DNA from: Oligoflexia bacterium
Lineage (GTDB): Bacteria; Bdellovibrionota_C; UBA2361; JBGSMV01
Reading direction: 5' to 3'
Assembly: GCA_019694515.1 (NCBI GenBank)
Contig: JAIBBU010000005.1
Span: 1 to 64,000 of the forward strand
Length of the DNA stretch: 64,000 nt
Position 1 is the stretch's first letter. Each line of letters begins with the position of its first letter. This document shows, piece by piece, positions 1-8,108 of this stretch. The notes under the pieces were generated by a model. That model did no database searches. It was not told where the DNA came from and was given only the letters and a program-made list of their open reading frames with translations. A program made the translations under genes and the position numbers.

Positions 1-120
1 TACCAATTTCCACAGTTCAGCGACTGTTACGACTTAAAGTTAGGGTTTGCTTCGCTTCGCTCGCAATGACAGGGTGGTGCGCACTTGCAGGTACTACATC
101 TGCAGCAATGACACTTTGGC
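1..120. repeat. Dispersed palindromic (MITE-like) repeat, copy A, cut by window start
   Basis: This is the right half of a repeat found in four intergenic places in the window. It contains GTTACGACTTAAAGTTAGGG followed by a GCTTCGCTCGCAATGACAG-type arm, then a short GCGC-ACTTGCAGG segment. Near-identical sequence lies at about 40437-40500 and 54756-54855. The left half must lie before base 1. No coding potential is evident. The outer boundary at about 120 is uncertain. Confidence 0.7.
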
Positions 121-182
121 GCGCACTGGCGACGGTGGTTTCCGCTAGATCCCCTGACTGCACTGCAAGTCAGGCTGCCGGC

Positions 183-211
183 AAAAAAAATGGCCCCTTG
201 CGGAGCCATTT
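183..211 (-). terminator. Rho-independent terminator of the VirB2-like pilin gene
   Basis: Read on the minus strand, AAATGGCTCC, loop GCAA, GGGGCCATTT form a ten-pair stem with one G-U wobble. It is followed directly by a run of eight T. It lies 24 nt beyond the stop codon of the minus-strand gene at 235-651, so it should end that transcript as a monocistronic message. Confidence 0.85.
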
Positions 212-234
212 CGAACCAAGAAATTCTTGGTCTC

Positions 235-651
235 TTATGCACCACCAGCTTCAATGTGTTCAGTATTGAAGAAGGTGTTGAGGAATGAGCGCAGGATGAA
301 CGCTCCAACAGCCACTACGAGACAGCCCAGAGCTGCTCTGTACTGACCGAAGGCCGAGCTCAAAATAGCGCCGATTCCAGCGGCAACCATGACCAACGCG
401 CCGAAGCTACCTTCTAGGTAAAGCAACAGCGTGTTGACTGAGTTCGCGATGCGATCGTCGTTGTAGGTCGCGCCTTCAAGAGCTTGAGCGCCGGCATGCA
501 TAGCAATACCGGTGGTCAAGAGTGTGACGCCCAAAAGGAACATCACGGCTTGCGCCTGCGAACGGGACGGAGCGAACTTCAGGGCACCAAACTTGTTTCC
601 AAGTTCGGCAAAGTTGCTGCGAATTTTTGAAGCAGCAGATTTAAGTGTCAT
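235..651 (-). CDS. Small membrane protein resembling TrbC/VirB2 conjugal pilins
   Basis: The 138-residue protein has a basic N-terminus, a hydrophobic segment at about 35-52 ending in an AGAQA signal-peptidase-like site, a short polar stretch, and two closely spaced hydrophobic segments at about 82-100 and 104-125. That layout (long signal peptide plus a two-helix mature hairpin, glycine and alanine rich) is how TrbC/VirB2 type IV secretion pilins look; the family call is by pattern, not by search. GGAG sits 7 nt before the ATG. The gene stands alone, with its own strong terminator and no other type IV secretion gene in the window. An unrelated two-helix membrane protein is the alternative. 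Confidence 0.55.
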   Translation of the reverse strand: MTLKSAASKIRSNFAELGNKFGALKFAPSRSQAQAVMFLLGVTLLTTGIAMHAGAQALEGATYNDDRIANSVNTLLLYLEGSFGALVMVAAGIGAILSSAFGQYRAALGCLVVAVGAFILRSFLNTFFNTEHIEAGGA

Positions 652-820
652 AGCTAAACTCCATTAGGATTAACTTTTCAGTTCCAGTGTGATCCGACTG
701 CGGGTTTAAACCCGAGTCCCATTTTCTAATTAAGGTTATAACACGGAGTGCAGCCGAGGTGATTTAAGAGCGGCTTTTTGCAAGACTGGATAAGTCTTTG
801 GAATTACTGTTTTATTTCGA

Positions 821-1216
821 ATGTTTTTATTTGACGGGGGAATCAGGGCACAATTGGCGCTGATGGAGGAAGACTCTAACCACACTGAAATCACAGCTGT
901 TTTGGCGCGCATGGCGGCGCTGCTCCAAACTTCGGAAGCGCTGTCTTCTGCGCACTTAAGCACGCTGCGGATTGAACTTAGCGATTCGCGCCAGTCTAGC
1001 TGGTTATTCGATCCCAAGAGCAAGGTTGTGCTGTCGGATTCCTCGGAACAGGCGGCCTGCACTATAACCTTGAGCGCTGCCGATTTAGTTTCGATCTTCA
1101 GCGGTAAAGTTAATATTCAACGGGCCTTTCTGGAGGGCCGGGTAGAGTTGCGAGGCGATCCCGGAGTATTGCTCGCGCATACGACCTTCTTTGCTAATCA
1201 GGGACTGCTGCGGTGA
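821..1216 (+). CDS. SCP2 sterol-carrier-like domain protein
   Basis: The 131-residue soluble protein has a C-terminal half resembling the SCP2/sterol-binding fold: a strand with CTITLSAADL, then a segment of the type SGKVNIQRAFLEGRVELRGD, which matches the family pattern in which a GK.NPQ.AF..G.L.I.GD motif closes the lipid tunnel. The family binds acyl chains or sterols non-covalently. The N-terminal 50 residues are predicted helical and may be partner-binding. Neither the ATG at 821 nor the in-frame ATG at 863 has a clear ribosome-binding site, so the start is uncertain. It is translationally coupled to the next gene through a GTGA overlap, and sufC follows. Confidence 0.6.
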   Translation: MFLFDGGIRAQLALMEEDSNHTEITAVLARMAALLQTSEALSSAHLSTLRIELSDSRQSSWLFDPKSKVVLSDSSEQAACTITLSAADLVSIFSGKVNIQRAFLEGRVELRGDPGVLLAHTTFFANQGLLR

Positions 1217-1497
1217 TCGAGCTGTTAGAGATCGATCCGGAAATTACGGTTGAAGAGGTCAAGAAAGCAGCCCGCCGTCTAGCCATGACCGGAGGATTCG
1301 AGGTCGCCCTACAGGAGGGGTTATCAGAGCAGCAGCTAACGGTAATTATCGATCGGTTCGGTCCCGAGGTCGGGGTCTATGAAATGGGCGACGCGCGGCG
1401 GAGGAGTTCGACCGCCTTCCGTATCCTGCGGGCCGCGGCAGCGCTTGTCTCGAGCTCCGACAATCGTGAAAAGCTCAAACGGTTAGGGGTGTTGTAG
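1213..1497 (+). CDS. Hypothetical 94-residue protein coupled to the SCP2-like gene
   Basis: It starts at a GTG that overlaps the upstream TGA (GTGA), a standard sign of translational coupling, so the two proteins probably work together. The product is mostly helical, charged, without signal peptide or membrane segment. I do not recognise a family. It ends 53 nt before the sufC start and may belong to the same transcript. Confidence 0.6.
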   Translation: MIELLEIDPEITVEEVKKAARRLAMTGGFEVALQEGLSEQQLTVIIDRFGPEVGVYEMGDARRRSSTAFRILRAAAALVSSSDNREKLKRLGVL

Positions 1498-1550
1498 TTG
1501 AGTCTTGGGGTCAAATATGGCACCCTTAAGGCCCAGTTTAGGTGGTCATT

Positions 1551-2300
1551 ATGAAAGTTATCGAAATCAAAGATCTGTGCGCTCGGATAGAGACCGGCCA
1601 GATTCTCAACGGACTCACGCTGAGCATCGGTGCAGGCGAGGTGCATGCCATTATGGGTCCTAATGGCGGTGGCAAGTCCACTTTGGCCAAGGTCTTGGCG
1701 GGTCACCCCGGGTATGAAGTGGTTTCCGGTTCTGTTAACTACCTGGGTAAGGATCTGTTAACGATGGAGCCTGACGAGCGCGCCAGAGCAGGGGTGTTCC
1801 TAGCCTTTCAGTATCCCCAGGAGATCCCGGGTGTCTCGATCCTGAATTTTTTGCGAACCGCTGTGAATGCCCGACTCGAAAAAGACATGTCGGTCATGGA
1901 TTTTCGCAAGATGCTTTATGAAAAGATGGATCTGCTTGGTATGGACCATGCCTTCGCCACACGCTTTGTGAATGAAGGCTTTAGCGGCGGTGAAAAGAAA
2001 CGTAATGAAATTTTACAAATGGCGGTGCTGAAGCCGCAGCTTGCCGTGCTGGATGAGACCGACTCGGGTCTCGATATTGATGCGCTAAGAATCGTGGCCA
2101 ACGGTGTGAACACGATTGTGCGCAATGCGGAACCGAAGCCGGCGGTGCTGGTGATTACCCATTACAATCGGTTGCTCGATCATTTGAGGCCGGACTTTGT
2201 GCATGTGCTATCAAAAGGCCGTATCGTTAAGTCCGGGGATGCCAGTCTTGCGCAAGAGCTCGAAGAGCGCGGCTATGATTGGCTTGCGGATGCTGCTTAG
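1551..2300 (+). CDS. sufC: SUF Fe-S assembly ATPase SufC
   Basis: SufC is the ABC-type ATPase of the SufBCD scaffold complex that builds iron-sulfur clusters in the cytoplasm. The 249-residue protein shows Walker A GPNGGGKS, a Q-loop in [10 protein letters not shown] typical of SufC, the signature FSGGEKKR, Walker B with [12 protein letters not shown], and the switch histidine in ITHYNR. The ATG at 1551 is preferred over an in-frame GTG at 1542 because AGGTGG lies 5 nt upstream of it. sufD follows after 9 nt. sufB, normally just upstream, is absent from this window. Confidence 0.95.
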   Translation: MKVIEIKDLCARIETGQILNGLTLSIGAGEVHAIMGPNGGGKSTLAKVLAGHPGYEVVSGSVNYLGKDLLTMEPDERARAGVFLAFQYPQEIPGVSILNFLRTAVNARLEKDMSVMDFRKMLYEKMDLLGMDHAFATRFVNEGFSGGEKKRNEILQMAVLKPQLAVLDETDSGLDIDALRIVANGVNTIVRNAEPKPAVLVITHYNRLLDHLRPDFVHVLSKGRIVKSGDASLAQELEERGYDWLADAA

Positions 2301-2309
2301 GAAATTGGT

Positions 2310-3560
2310 ATGAGCGTGCAGCAGGAAGCTCTCGTACAAAACAGAAAGGTTTGGCCGGCGCTAAACCTGGTTGAGGCCGCACCCATCTTAGGCGACGCCA
2401 TGGAACGCTCGCTCTCGACCTTAGGCAAGAGCAAGCTTCCTGATTCAAACCATGAGCTTTGGCGCTACACCCGCCCGGAGCTTTTTGGATTCGACCGCTT
2501 AGAAGATCGTTCCGCGGTGCGTTGCGCACTTCGGCCCCATGACGGTGGCGCGCTGCTGCCTACTGCAGCGGGAATCGAAGTGCTGGAGGGGGAGCCTGCA
2601 AGGACGCAAGGGCAACAGGCCTTTAAACAGCTTTTCGGGGCTTTGGGATCGGATTTAGCGCTGGATTCATTCGCTGCCTTGAATCTAGTCAGCGCGAGTT
2701 CGATCACGCTTGTGCAGATTTCGAAACAGGCACGATCGCTTGACCCTTGGCGTCTTTCGCAGCTGATATCGAACACTGCAGCACGCTCCGCAGCGCCGTT
2801 AATCGTGATCACCGTTGCCGCGGGCGCTCGATGCTCAATAGTTGAAGACCTTGATTTTAACTATGCCGGGCTTTATTTCCCGCGCGTTGAGATCCTATTG
2901 GGAGATGGCTGTGAATTCGAGTTTACCTCGGTGCAGCGCCTGGCCCTAAGCGCTAGCTATGCTGCCCGACACCGCCTGCACGTTGGCCGGGATGTCAACG
3001 CACGGGTGCTGCACGTCGCGACCGGTGCTAACGCCTCGAGAGTAGATTTGGATTGTCGTCTGCATCAGCCTGGAAGCTCGGTTGATCTATGCGCCTGGTA
3101 TTTAGCCGATGGTAGACGCCATGTAGATTTCCACCCTACCCAGGATCATCTCGCTCCGCACTGCAGAAGTGATTTGATGTATAAGGGCGTGTTACGCGAC
3201 CATGGCAGAGCGGTTTATTATGGATATATCCGGGTAGCGGAGGGTGCTCAAAAGACAGATGCCTATCAAACCAACCGCAACATGCTGCTATCTTCCGACG
3301 CACGCGCGGATTCCATTCCAAACTTGAGAATCCAAGCTAACGACGTGCGCTGTTCCCACGGTTCGTCGGTTGGACAGGTTGGAACCGATGAGTTATTCTA
3401 TTTGATGTCGCGCGGATTAACGCGCAGCATGGCGGAAGAATTGCTAGTGCAGGGCTTTACCGAGGATCTGCTGACACGTGTGAAGAATCCGCTGATTCGG
3501 GAATTCGCCAGAGGCGTGATTTTAGAACGCATCGAGCAGGCCCCACTGACGCTGTCGTAA
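2310..3560 (+). CDS. sufD: SUF Fe-S assembly protein SufD
   Basis: SufD pairs with SufB and SufC in the cluster-assembly scaffold. The 416-residue product has the N-terminal WRYT motif typical of SufB/SufD, a central right-handed beta-helix region, and a conserved C-terminal core with motifs such as HVDFHPTQDHLAPHC, YKGVL, YQTNRNMLLS and CSHGSSVG, ending in a helical region with YLMSRGL. Length is normal for SufD. It sits 9 nt after sufC. With no sufB nearby, whether it forms a normal SufBC2D complex depends on a copy elsewhere. Confidence 0.93.
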   Translation: MSVQQEALVQNRKVWPALNLVEAAPILGDAMERSLSTLGKSKLPDSNHELWRYTRPELFGFDRLEDRSAVRCALRPHDGGALLPTAAGIEVLEGEPARTQGQQAFKQLFGALGSDLALDSFAALNLVSASSITLVQISKQARSLDPWRLSQLISNTAARSAAPLIVITVAAGARCSIVEDLDFNYAGLYFPRVEILLGDGCEFEFTSVQRLALSASYAARHRLHVGRDVNARVLHVATGANASRVDLDCRLHQPGSSVDLCAWYLADGRRHVDFHPTQDHLAPHCRSDLMYKGVLRDHGRAVYYGYIRVAEGAQKTDAYQTNRNMLLSSDARADSIPNLRIQANDVRCSHGSSVGQVGTDELFYLMSRGLTRSMAEELLVQGFTEDLLTRVKNPLIREFARGVILERIEQAPLTLS

Positions 3561-3679
3561 CGCGGTATTTCCTGCGGCGCGACGAAGGCTGGAGCTTCTG
3601 ATGCGTCTTATATTCTTGCCAGGATGGCTGAGTACCCGCGATTCTCTTTCTTAAATCGCTATGAGCATACCCAATTTCG

Positions 3680-3988
3680 ATGGAACACCGCGTTGCAAAT
3701 GAGGTCGAGGTCGCCCTCGGTTCCTGCCAAGCCGTTATAGCCGGGGATGTTGAGATCGTTCTGTTCCGACATCGCGACGGATCCTTCTCGGCTCTAGAGG
3801 ATCGGTGCAGCCACGCCGATGTGCAGCTGTCACAGGGAAATTTCGAGGACGGTATTATTGAGTGCATGGCGCACGGCGCCAAGTTCGACGCCCACACCGG
3901 GCGCCACCTCTGCATGCCCGCGGTGACACCGGTCAAGCGGTTTGAGGTGCGGGTCAGAGACGGCGAAGTTTTCGTTAATATTGATTAG
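3680..3988 (+). CDS. Rieske-type [2Fe-2S] ferredoxin
   Basis: This 102-residue protein carries the Rieske cluster motif: C43-S-H45 and C62-M-A-H65-G, spaced as in biphenyl dioxygenase-type soluble ferredoxins. Such small Rieske proteins are commonly encoded inside suf operons next to sufS/sufU. It is directly abutted by sufU (stop TAG then ATG). An in-frame stop at 3662 limits upstream extension; no good ribosome-binding site is visible before the ATG. Its role in cluster assembly is inferred from context. Confidence 0.88.
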   Translation: MEHRVANEVEVALGSCQAVIAGDVEIVLFRHRDGSFSALEDRCSHADVQLSQGNFEDGIIECMAHGAKFDAHTGRHLCMPAVTPVKRFEVRVRDGEVFVNID

Positions 3989-4453
3989 ATGGATACTGAC
4001 GCGCTGTACCAGGAAGTAATCCTCGACCATTACAAGCACCCGCGCTGCAAAGGCTGTCTGTCAACCCCCAGTGATAGTTTCGTATTATATAACCCGCTAT
4101 GCGGAGATCAGGTTGAACTAAGCCTGACGGCGCAAGACGATCGTGTGTCCGAGATCGCGTTTAATGGCCACGGTTGCTCTATCAGCCAGGCTTCAGCCTC
4201 GATTATGTCGAACCTGTGCCGCAATCACAGTTTTGCCGAGGTGCGCGAGATTGTTGAGTCGTTTCGTGCCATGATGCGGGGGGAGGTGGAGCCGGCTGCG
4301 CTGCAAGATAAACTGGGCGATGCAGTTGCTCTAGAGGGAGTGCGGAAGTTTTCAGCGCGGGTGCGATGCGCGATGTTGGCCTGGGAAGCACTAGAAAAAT
4401 GTCTGGGCAGTGCGGCGCGCCGCAGCGTGAAAGATAGGTCAGCGAAGAGCTAG
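3989..4453 (+). CDS. sufU: SufU-type iron-sulfur scaffold / sulfur-transfer protein
   Basis: SufU accepts sulfur from the cysteine desulfurase SufS in SUF systems. The 154-residue protein has the IscU/SufU core: ILDHYKHPR near the N-terminus, C38-G-D40, C63 in GHGCSIS, and C127 in VRCAMLAWEAL. The insertion between the second and third cysteines fits SufU rather than IscU. It begins immediately after the Rieske stop. Its usual partner gene sufS is not in the window. Confidence 0.9.
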   Translation: MDTDALYQEVILDHYKHPRCKGCLSTPSDSFVLYNPLCGDQVELSLTAQDDRVSEIAFNGHGCSISQASASIMSNLCRNHSFAEVREIVESFRAMMRGEVEPAALQDKLGDAVALEGVRKFSARVRCAMLAWEALEKCLGSAARRSVKDRSAKS

Positions 4454-4455
4454 CT

Positions 4456-5457
4456 ATGGCGAAGAAGAAGGTACTGGTAGCGGGGGGTGCGGGCTATATC
4501 GGCAGCTTCACGGTGCGGGCGCTGTTGGAGCAGGGATTCGAGGTAACAGTTTTCGATAATCTTTCTTTTGGGCACCGTGCGGCGGTGCCATCGGCGGCTA
4601 TACTGATTGAGGGCGATCTGAGCGATCGGGCTAAGCTCACAGAGACTTTCCGTAGTAGCTCCTATGATGCCGTAATTCACTTTGCGGCTTTGACCAGTGT
4701 CCCGGAATCTGTTGAGAAGCCGCTGCTCTATTACCGTGCCAATGTCGGTAATTCGCTAATGTTGCTGCAGGCCATGGCAGACGGCGGAGTAGGGCGGATT
4801 GTTTTTAGCAGTACGGCGGCAACTTATGGGACCCCGCTCGCGAGGCTGGACGAAGAGCACAGCACCTTGCCGATCAATCCATATGGCCGAACTAAGCTGA
4901 TGGTAGAGAACGCGCTGGGTGATATGTGCCGAGCAGGAGCGCTCTCAGCCGTGGCGCTGCGCTATTTTAACGCTGCCGGCGCTTCCATTGATGGCTCGCT
5001 GGGCGAGGATCATCGTCCCGAAACGCATCTGATGCCGTTGGTAATACGCGCGGCGCGTGGAATCGGTAAGCGCCTAACCCTATATGGAAATGATTATCCG
5101 ACGGCGGACGGAACGTGCGTGCGTGATTATGTGCATGTTGAAGATTTAGCCGCCGCGCACGTTAAAGCCTTAGAGTTACTTCTCGATTCGGCTCCCGGAA
5201 AGTTTGAGATCTTTAATGTTGGGACGGGCAGAGGCGCTAGCATCAAGGAGGTTATCGAGACCGCTTCACGCGTGGTAGGTAAGCCGGTTCCTTTTGATGT
5301 GGGGCCGCGCCGAGCCGGGGACCCAGCGGAACTGGTGGCATGCTCCGATAAATTACAGGCGCAGCTCGGCTGGCGCCCTAAATATCTGGAGATTGAGAGT
5401 ATTTTGGAATCGGTCAATCGTTGGTTCGAAAAGAATCCTTCCGGATACCGCGACTAA
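4456..5457 (+). CDS. galE: UDP-glucose 4-epimerase
   Basis: GalE interconverts UDP-glucose and UDP-galactose for polysaccharide synthesis. The 333-residue extended SDR protein has the NAD-binding GGAGYIGS motif near residue 9, the SSTAATYG serine region, the catalytic Y143-x3-K147 in NPYGRTK, the RYFNAAGA motif, and the C-terminal RAGDP signature. It starts 2 nt after the sufU stop, so it is probably in the same transcript, though functionally unrelated. Confidence 0.93.
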   Translation: MAKKKVLVAGGAGYIGSFTVRALLEQGFEVTVFDNLSFGHRAAVPSAAILIEGDLSDRAKLTETFRSSSYDAVIHFAALTSVPESVEKPLLYYRANVGNSLMLLQAMADGGVGRIVFSSTAATYGTPLARLDEEHSTLPINPYGRTKLMVENALGDMCRAGALSAVALRYFNAAGASIDGSLGEDHRPETHLMPLVIRAARGIGKRLTLYGNDYPTADGTCVRDYVHVEDLAAAHVKALELLLDSAPGKFEIFNVGTGRGASIKEVIETASRVVGKPVPFDVGPRRAGDPAELVACSDKLQAQLGWRPKYLEIESILESVNRWFEKNPSGYRD

Positions 5458-5484
5458 GCCTCTAATCTTTGATAAATTACAGCC

Positions 5485-6363
5485 ATGCTGGAAGAACTTG
5501 TGTACAAGCTGCCCACGGTAGATGGGGGACTGCATCTTTGCCCTTTGGCCGCGCTTGAGCCTCGCAGCGTTTGGGCTTTCTTCAAATTGTATTCGGTCTC
5601 TACTGATTGCAGACAGATCGCTGAGGAACGCGCGCGCTTTATTCAAGATTTCGTCAAGCTCTTCGAGCTTAAGCTGCGGGTGGACGGCTACGGCAATATG
5701 GTGATCGATGTACCGGGCCGGGGTAAAGGGGCCGATTTAGCACCGGTTATAATTCATACTAAGATATTGCCGGAGGGGGCAGTTACACCGCTTTCGCCGC
5801 GGCATCATTGGCGCGGCTGGACTGCGCTGGTCGAGGCGCGCGAGATCGAGGGAATCCAGCAAGAGGTAGTTACGGCCATCAGTAGCGATCAGGGAGCAGC
5901 CGCTGTCGTGATCTGCACTCAACTGGAGCTGGCGCTTGGGGTAGATGCTGGTAGCCACAGACCTCCGCTCGAGCTGATGTTCAGCCGCAGCCGCCGCTCG
6001 GAGCCACTAAGCTCCCAATACCTTGATCCCAATTTTCTCTCCGGCCGTCATCTAATTAGTCTGGATTCGACGGCTGCGGGACAAATTGGAGTGGGTTCTT
6101 CCACCGACCCCACGGGGCCTTTGGTGCAGTCGCTTGCCAACTCCATGTGTCGGGTCAATAAGCGTCCTGCCGCCTTGCGGCAATTGGACCAGGCTGAAGA
6201 CGATCAGAGCTTTTATGCCACGTTTCCAGGCATGCAGATCGCCAGACTGGGAGTAACTCTGCAGACATTGGAAGAAGGAAGGCAGTGTGTCACAGTCTCC
6301 AGTGTGCAGAGCTTATCAGCTGTGCTAAAGGATGTGCTCACTAGTTTTTGTCGATTAGATTAG
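5485..6363 (+). CDS. Degenerate M20C (PepD) dipeptidase-like protein, probable pseudoenzyme
   Basis: The 292-residue protein aligns by eye with aminoacyl-histidine dipeptidase PepD: a start like LEPRSVWAFF, then YGNMVIDVPG, then VVLQAHLDMV replaced by PVIIHTKILPE (H91 kept, catalytic Asp position is K93), the GADNGIG strand replaced by ISSDQGAAA (D135 kept), and the VDEE metal/catalytic motif replaced by SRSRR at 167-171. ISLDS near 191-195 keeps the third ligand. The whole lid domain appears deleted, and the C-terminal histidine of GPxxxxxHSP is missing. The reading frame is intact, so it is more likely a retained pseudoenzyme than decay. The comparison is from memory of the family motifs. 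Confidence 0.6.
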   Translation: MLEELVYKLPTVDGGLHLCPLAALEPRSVWAFFKLYSVSTDCRQIAEERARFIQDFVKLFELKLRVDGYGNMVIDVPGRGKGADLAPVIIHTKILPEGAVTPLSPRHHWRGWTALVEAREIEGIQQEVVTAISSDQGAAAVVICTQLELALGVDAGSHRPPLELMFSRSRRSEPLSSQYLDPNFLSGRHLISLDSTAAGQIGVGSSTDPTGPLVQSLANSMCRVNKRPAALRQLDQAEDDQSFYATFPGMQIARLGVTLQTLEEGRQCVTVSSVQSLSAVLKDVLTSFCRLD

Positions 6364-6368
6364 CTCCG

Positions 6369-7226
6369 ATGCCTCACGACCGACTCTTTGGATGTCACCT
6401 TTCAGCTGCGGGAGGATATGAGAAAGCGCTGCAATCTGCGAAAGAGCTCGAGATCTCTTGCATGCAGATTCATCCATCGCCGCCGCAGCGCTGGAACAGC
6501 AAGCCTTTTGCTCCCGGAGTGGAGAACAAGTTTTTGGAGCTGAGGGCTGAGAGCGGCATTCAAAGCTTCTTTTTCCACGGCATTTACCTAATCAACCTGG
6601 CGACTCCCGATGCCCAGAAGCATCATCTCGGGAAACTTTCCTTGGTACACGATCTGCAGCTGATCTCGCGCATGCGCGGTGATGGCGTAATATTTCATGT
6701 CGGCAGCATGAAAGATCAGGAAACCGAAGAGCAGGGCATTGAACAGGTGGTGAAGGGGTTAAATTGGGTATTGGAAAATTCTCCATCCGACGCGCGGCTG
6801 ATTATGGAGGTGGCTGCTGGTTCGGGCAAAATCGTAGGCGATCGCCTGGAGGAGCTGAGCGCGATCTATGGCCAAGTTGATGCCGCATTGCAGCCCCGCC
6901 TGGGGTTTGGTTTAGATACGCAGCATATGTGGGCGAGCGGATATAATTGGCAGACAGAGTTGGAGGCGATCTTGGATCAGATCGAGCTGCATTTTGGATG
7001 GGACAAGGTGTGGGCGATCCATCTTAATGACAGCAAGACCGCCTGCGGCAGCCGTACTGATCGTCATGAAAACTTGGGCGAAGGGTTAATCGGCAAGGAA
7101 ACGATCCAAAAGATTGTGCGCCACCCGAAGCTCGCGACGATCCCTTTAATTATGGAGACCCCCGGGCTCAAGACCCCGGAGGGCACCATCTCCGAGGTAA
7201 ACAAACTCAAGCAGTTCCTAGCTTAG
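6369..7226 (+). CDS. nfo: Endonuclease IV (AP endonuclease)
   Basis: Endonuclease IV cleaves DNA at abasic sites in base-excision repair using three zinc ions in a TIM barrel. The 285-residue product shows the family signatures: GCHLSAAGGYEKAL at the N-terminus, QIHPSPPQRW, HGIYLINLA, FHVGSMKD, EVAAGSG, GLDTQHMWASGY, HLNDSK with the following DRHENLGEG, and a C-terminal MET motif. Start taken at the ATG at 6369, 5 nt after the previous stop. The in-frame TTG at 6348 overlaps the upstream gene and is less likely. Confidence 0.93.
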   Translation: MPHDRLFGCHLSAAGGYEKALQSAKELEISCMQIHPSPPQRWNSKPFAPGVENKFLELRAESGIQSFFFHGIYLINLATPDAQKHHLGKLSLVHDLQLISRMRGDGVIFHVGSMKDQETEEQGIEQVVKGLNWVLENSPSDARLIMEVAAGSGKIVGDRLEELSAIYGQVDAALQPRLGFGLDTQHMWASGYNWQTELEAILDQIELHFGWDKVWAIHLNDSKTACGSRTDRHENLGEGLIGKETIQKIVRHPKLATIPLIMETPGLKTPEGTISEVNKLKQFLA

Positions 7227-7396
7227 GACGTTGAGAACGATCGCTCTACGGGCGCACCATCGCAGACGCATTGGAGTCTCAATTATAAGACCGGAAATCA
7301 GCGGGATTCTCTGTTCCCGTCACTCGCAGTGCAATTACGGTCAGCGCTTGGTCGAGCGCATCGGCATCGTCATTTCAGGTTCGCGAAGGTGGCCAT

Positions 7397-8083
7397 ATGG
7401 GATGGTTTGGGAAATCACTGCGAAGCGCCTCTGGCACGGCAATTCTGGAATATCCGTTAATTTTAGGATTCATTGCGGTGGTGTGCTTTATCTGTCTCGG
7501 GCAGCTGAGCGGCGCGATTAATGGCACTCTGGAAAGGGCTGACAATAGCTTCACCGGGGAGAATGGTGCCGGTGGGTTGGGAGCGGGTGGTAGCGCCGGA
7601 GGAGCTGGACCCGGAACCACTGGGAGCACCGACCCTCCGCCGGCCCTGCCGGGCGGAAGCGGGCCGGGGGGCGGCAACTGCTTCCTGGCTGGAACCATGA
7701 TCGCGATGGCCGACGGCTCGCTCAAGGCGATTGAGCTCATTCGCGTCAACGATTTGGTGCGGTCGTACTCTGAGGAGCACGATCGCTTTGAAGCACATCG
7801 GGTTGTGCATACCTTTGAACATCCGCATACCCGGGGCTACGAGATTCTCAATGGCAGACTTAAGGTTACCGCGAATCACAGTTTCTTAAGCCAAGGCCGC
7901 TGGACTCAGCTGCGAAATCTAAAGCTGGGAGATGTGCTGACGGGCGGGGACGGCCAAGTCTATCCGATCAGCAAGATTGTCCATGTCAGCCGTGCGGTCA
8001 CCACCTACAATTTCGAGGTCGAGACTACGCATACCTATATTGCCGGAGGTTATGTGGTGCACAATGCTCGAAAGGCCGAATAG
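7397..8083 (+). CDS. Flp-type prepilin fused to a Hint (intein/hedgehog-like) self-processing domain
   Basis: Residues 1-45 look like a class IVb Flp prepilin: short basic leader, then G13 followed by TAILEY (Glu at +5 of the mature chain) and a hydrophobic helix. Residues 53-93 are a Gly/Pro/Ser-rich linker. Residues 95-223 form a Hint domain: C95-FLAGT, MADGSLKAIE, the TANH motif (T-x-x-H), then a C-terminal strand ending in V-V-H222-N223. The residue after Asn is Ala, not Cys/Ser/Thr, so N-terminal cleavage rather than full protein splicing is expected, as in bacterial intein-like domains. AAGGTGG lies 5 nt before the ATG. No other tad/flp gene is nearby. I infer surface display with covalent or proteolytic processing. 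Confidence 0.8.
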   Translation: MGWFGKSLRSASGTAILEYPLILGFIAVVCFICLGQLSGAINGTLERADNSFTGENGAGGLGAGGSAGGAGPGTTGSTDPPPALPGGSGPGGGNCFLAGTMIAMADGSLKAIELIRVNDLVRSYSEEHDRFEAHRVVHTFEHPHTRGYEILNGRLKVTANHSFLSQGRWTQLRNLKLGDVLTGGDGQVYPISKIVHVSRAVTTYNFEVETTHTYIAGGYVVHNARKAE

Positions 8084-8108
8084 CTGGTGATTCAGGAGTA
8101 ATCGGCAG

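Noticed and set aside
7231..7521. Open frame of 96 codons before the pilin-Hint gene
   Set aside because: Arg/His/Cys-rich translation, overlap with the real gene, and no ribosome-binding site; not treated as a gene.
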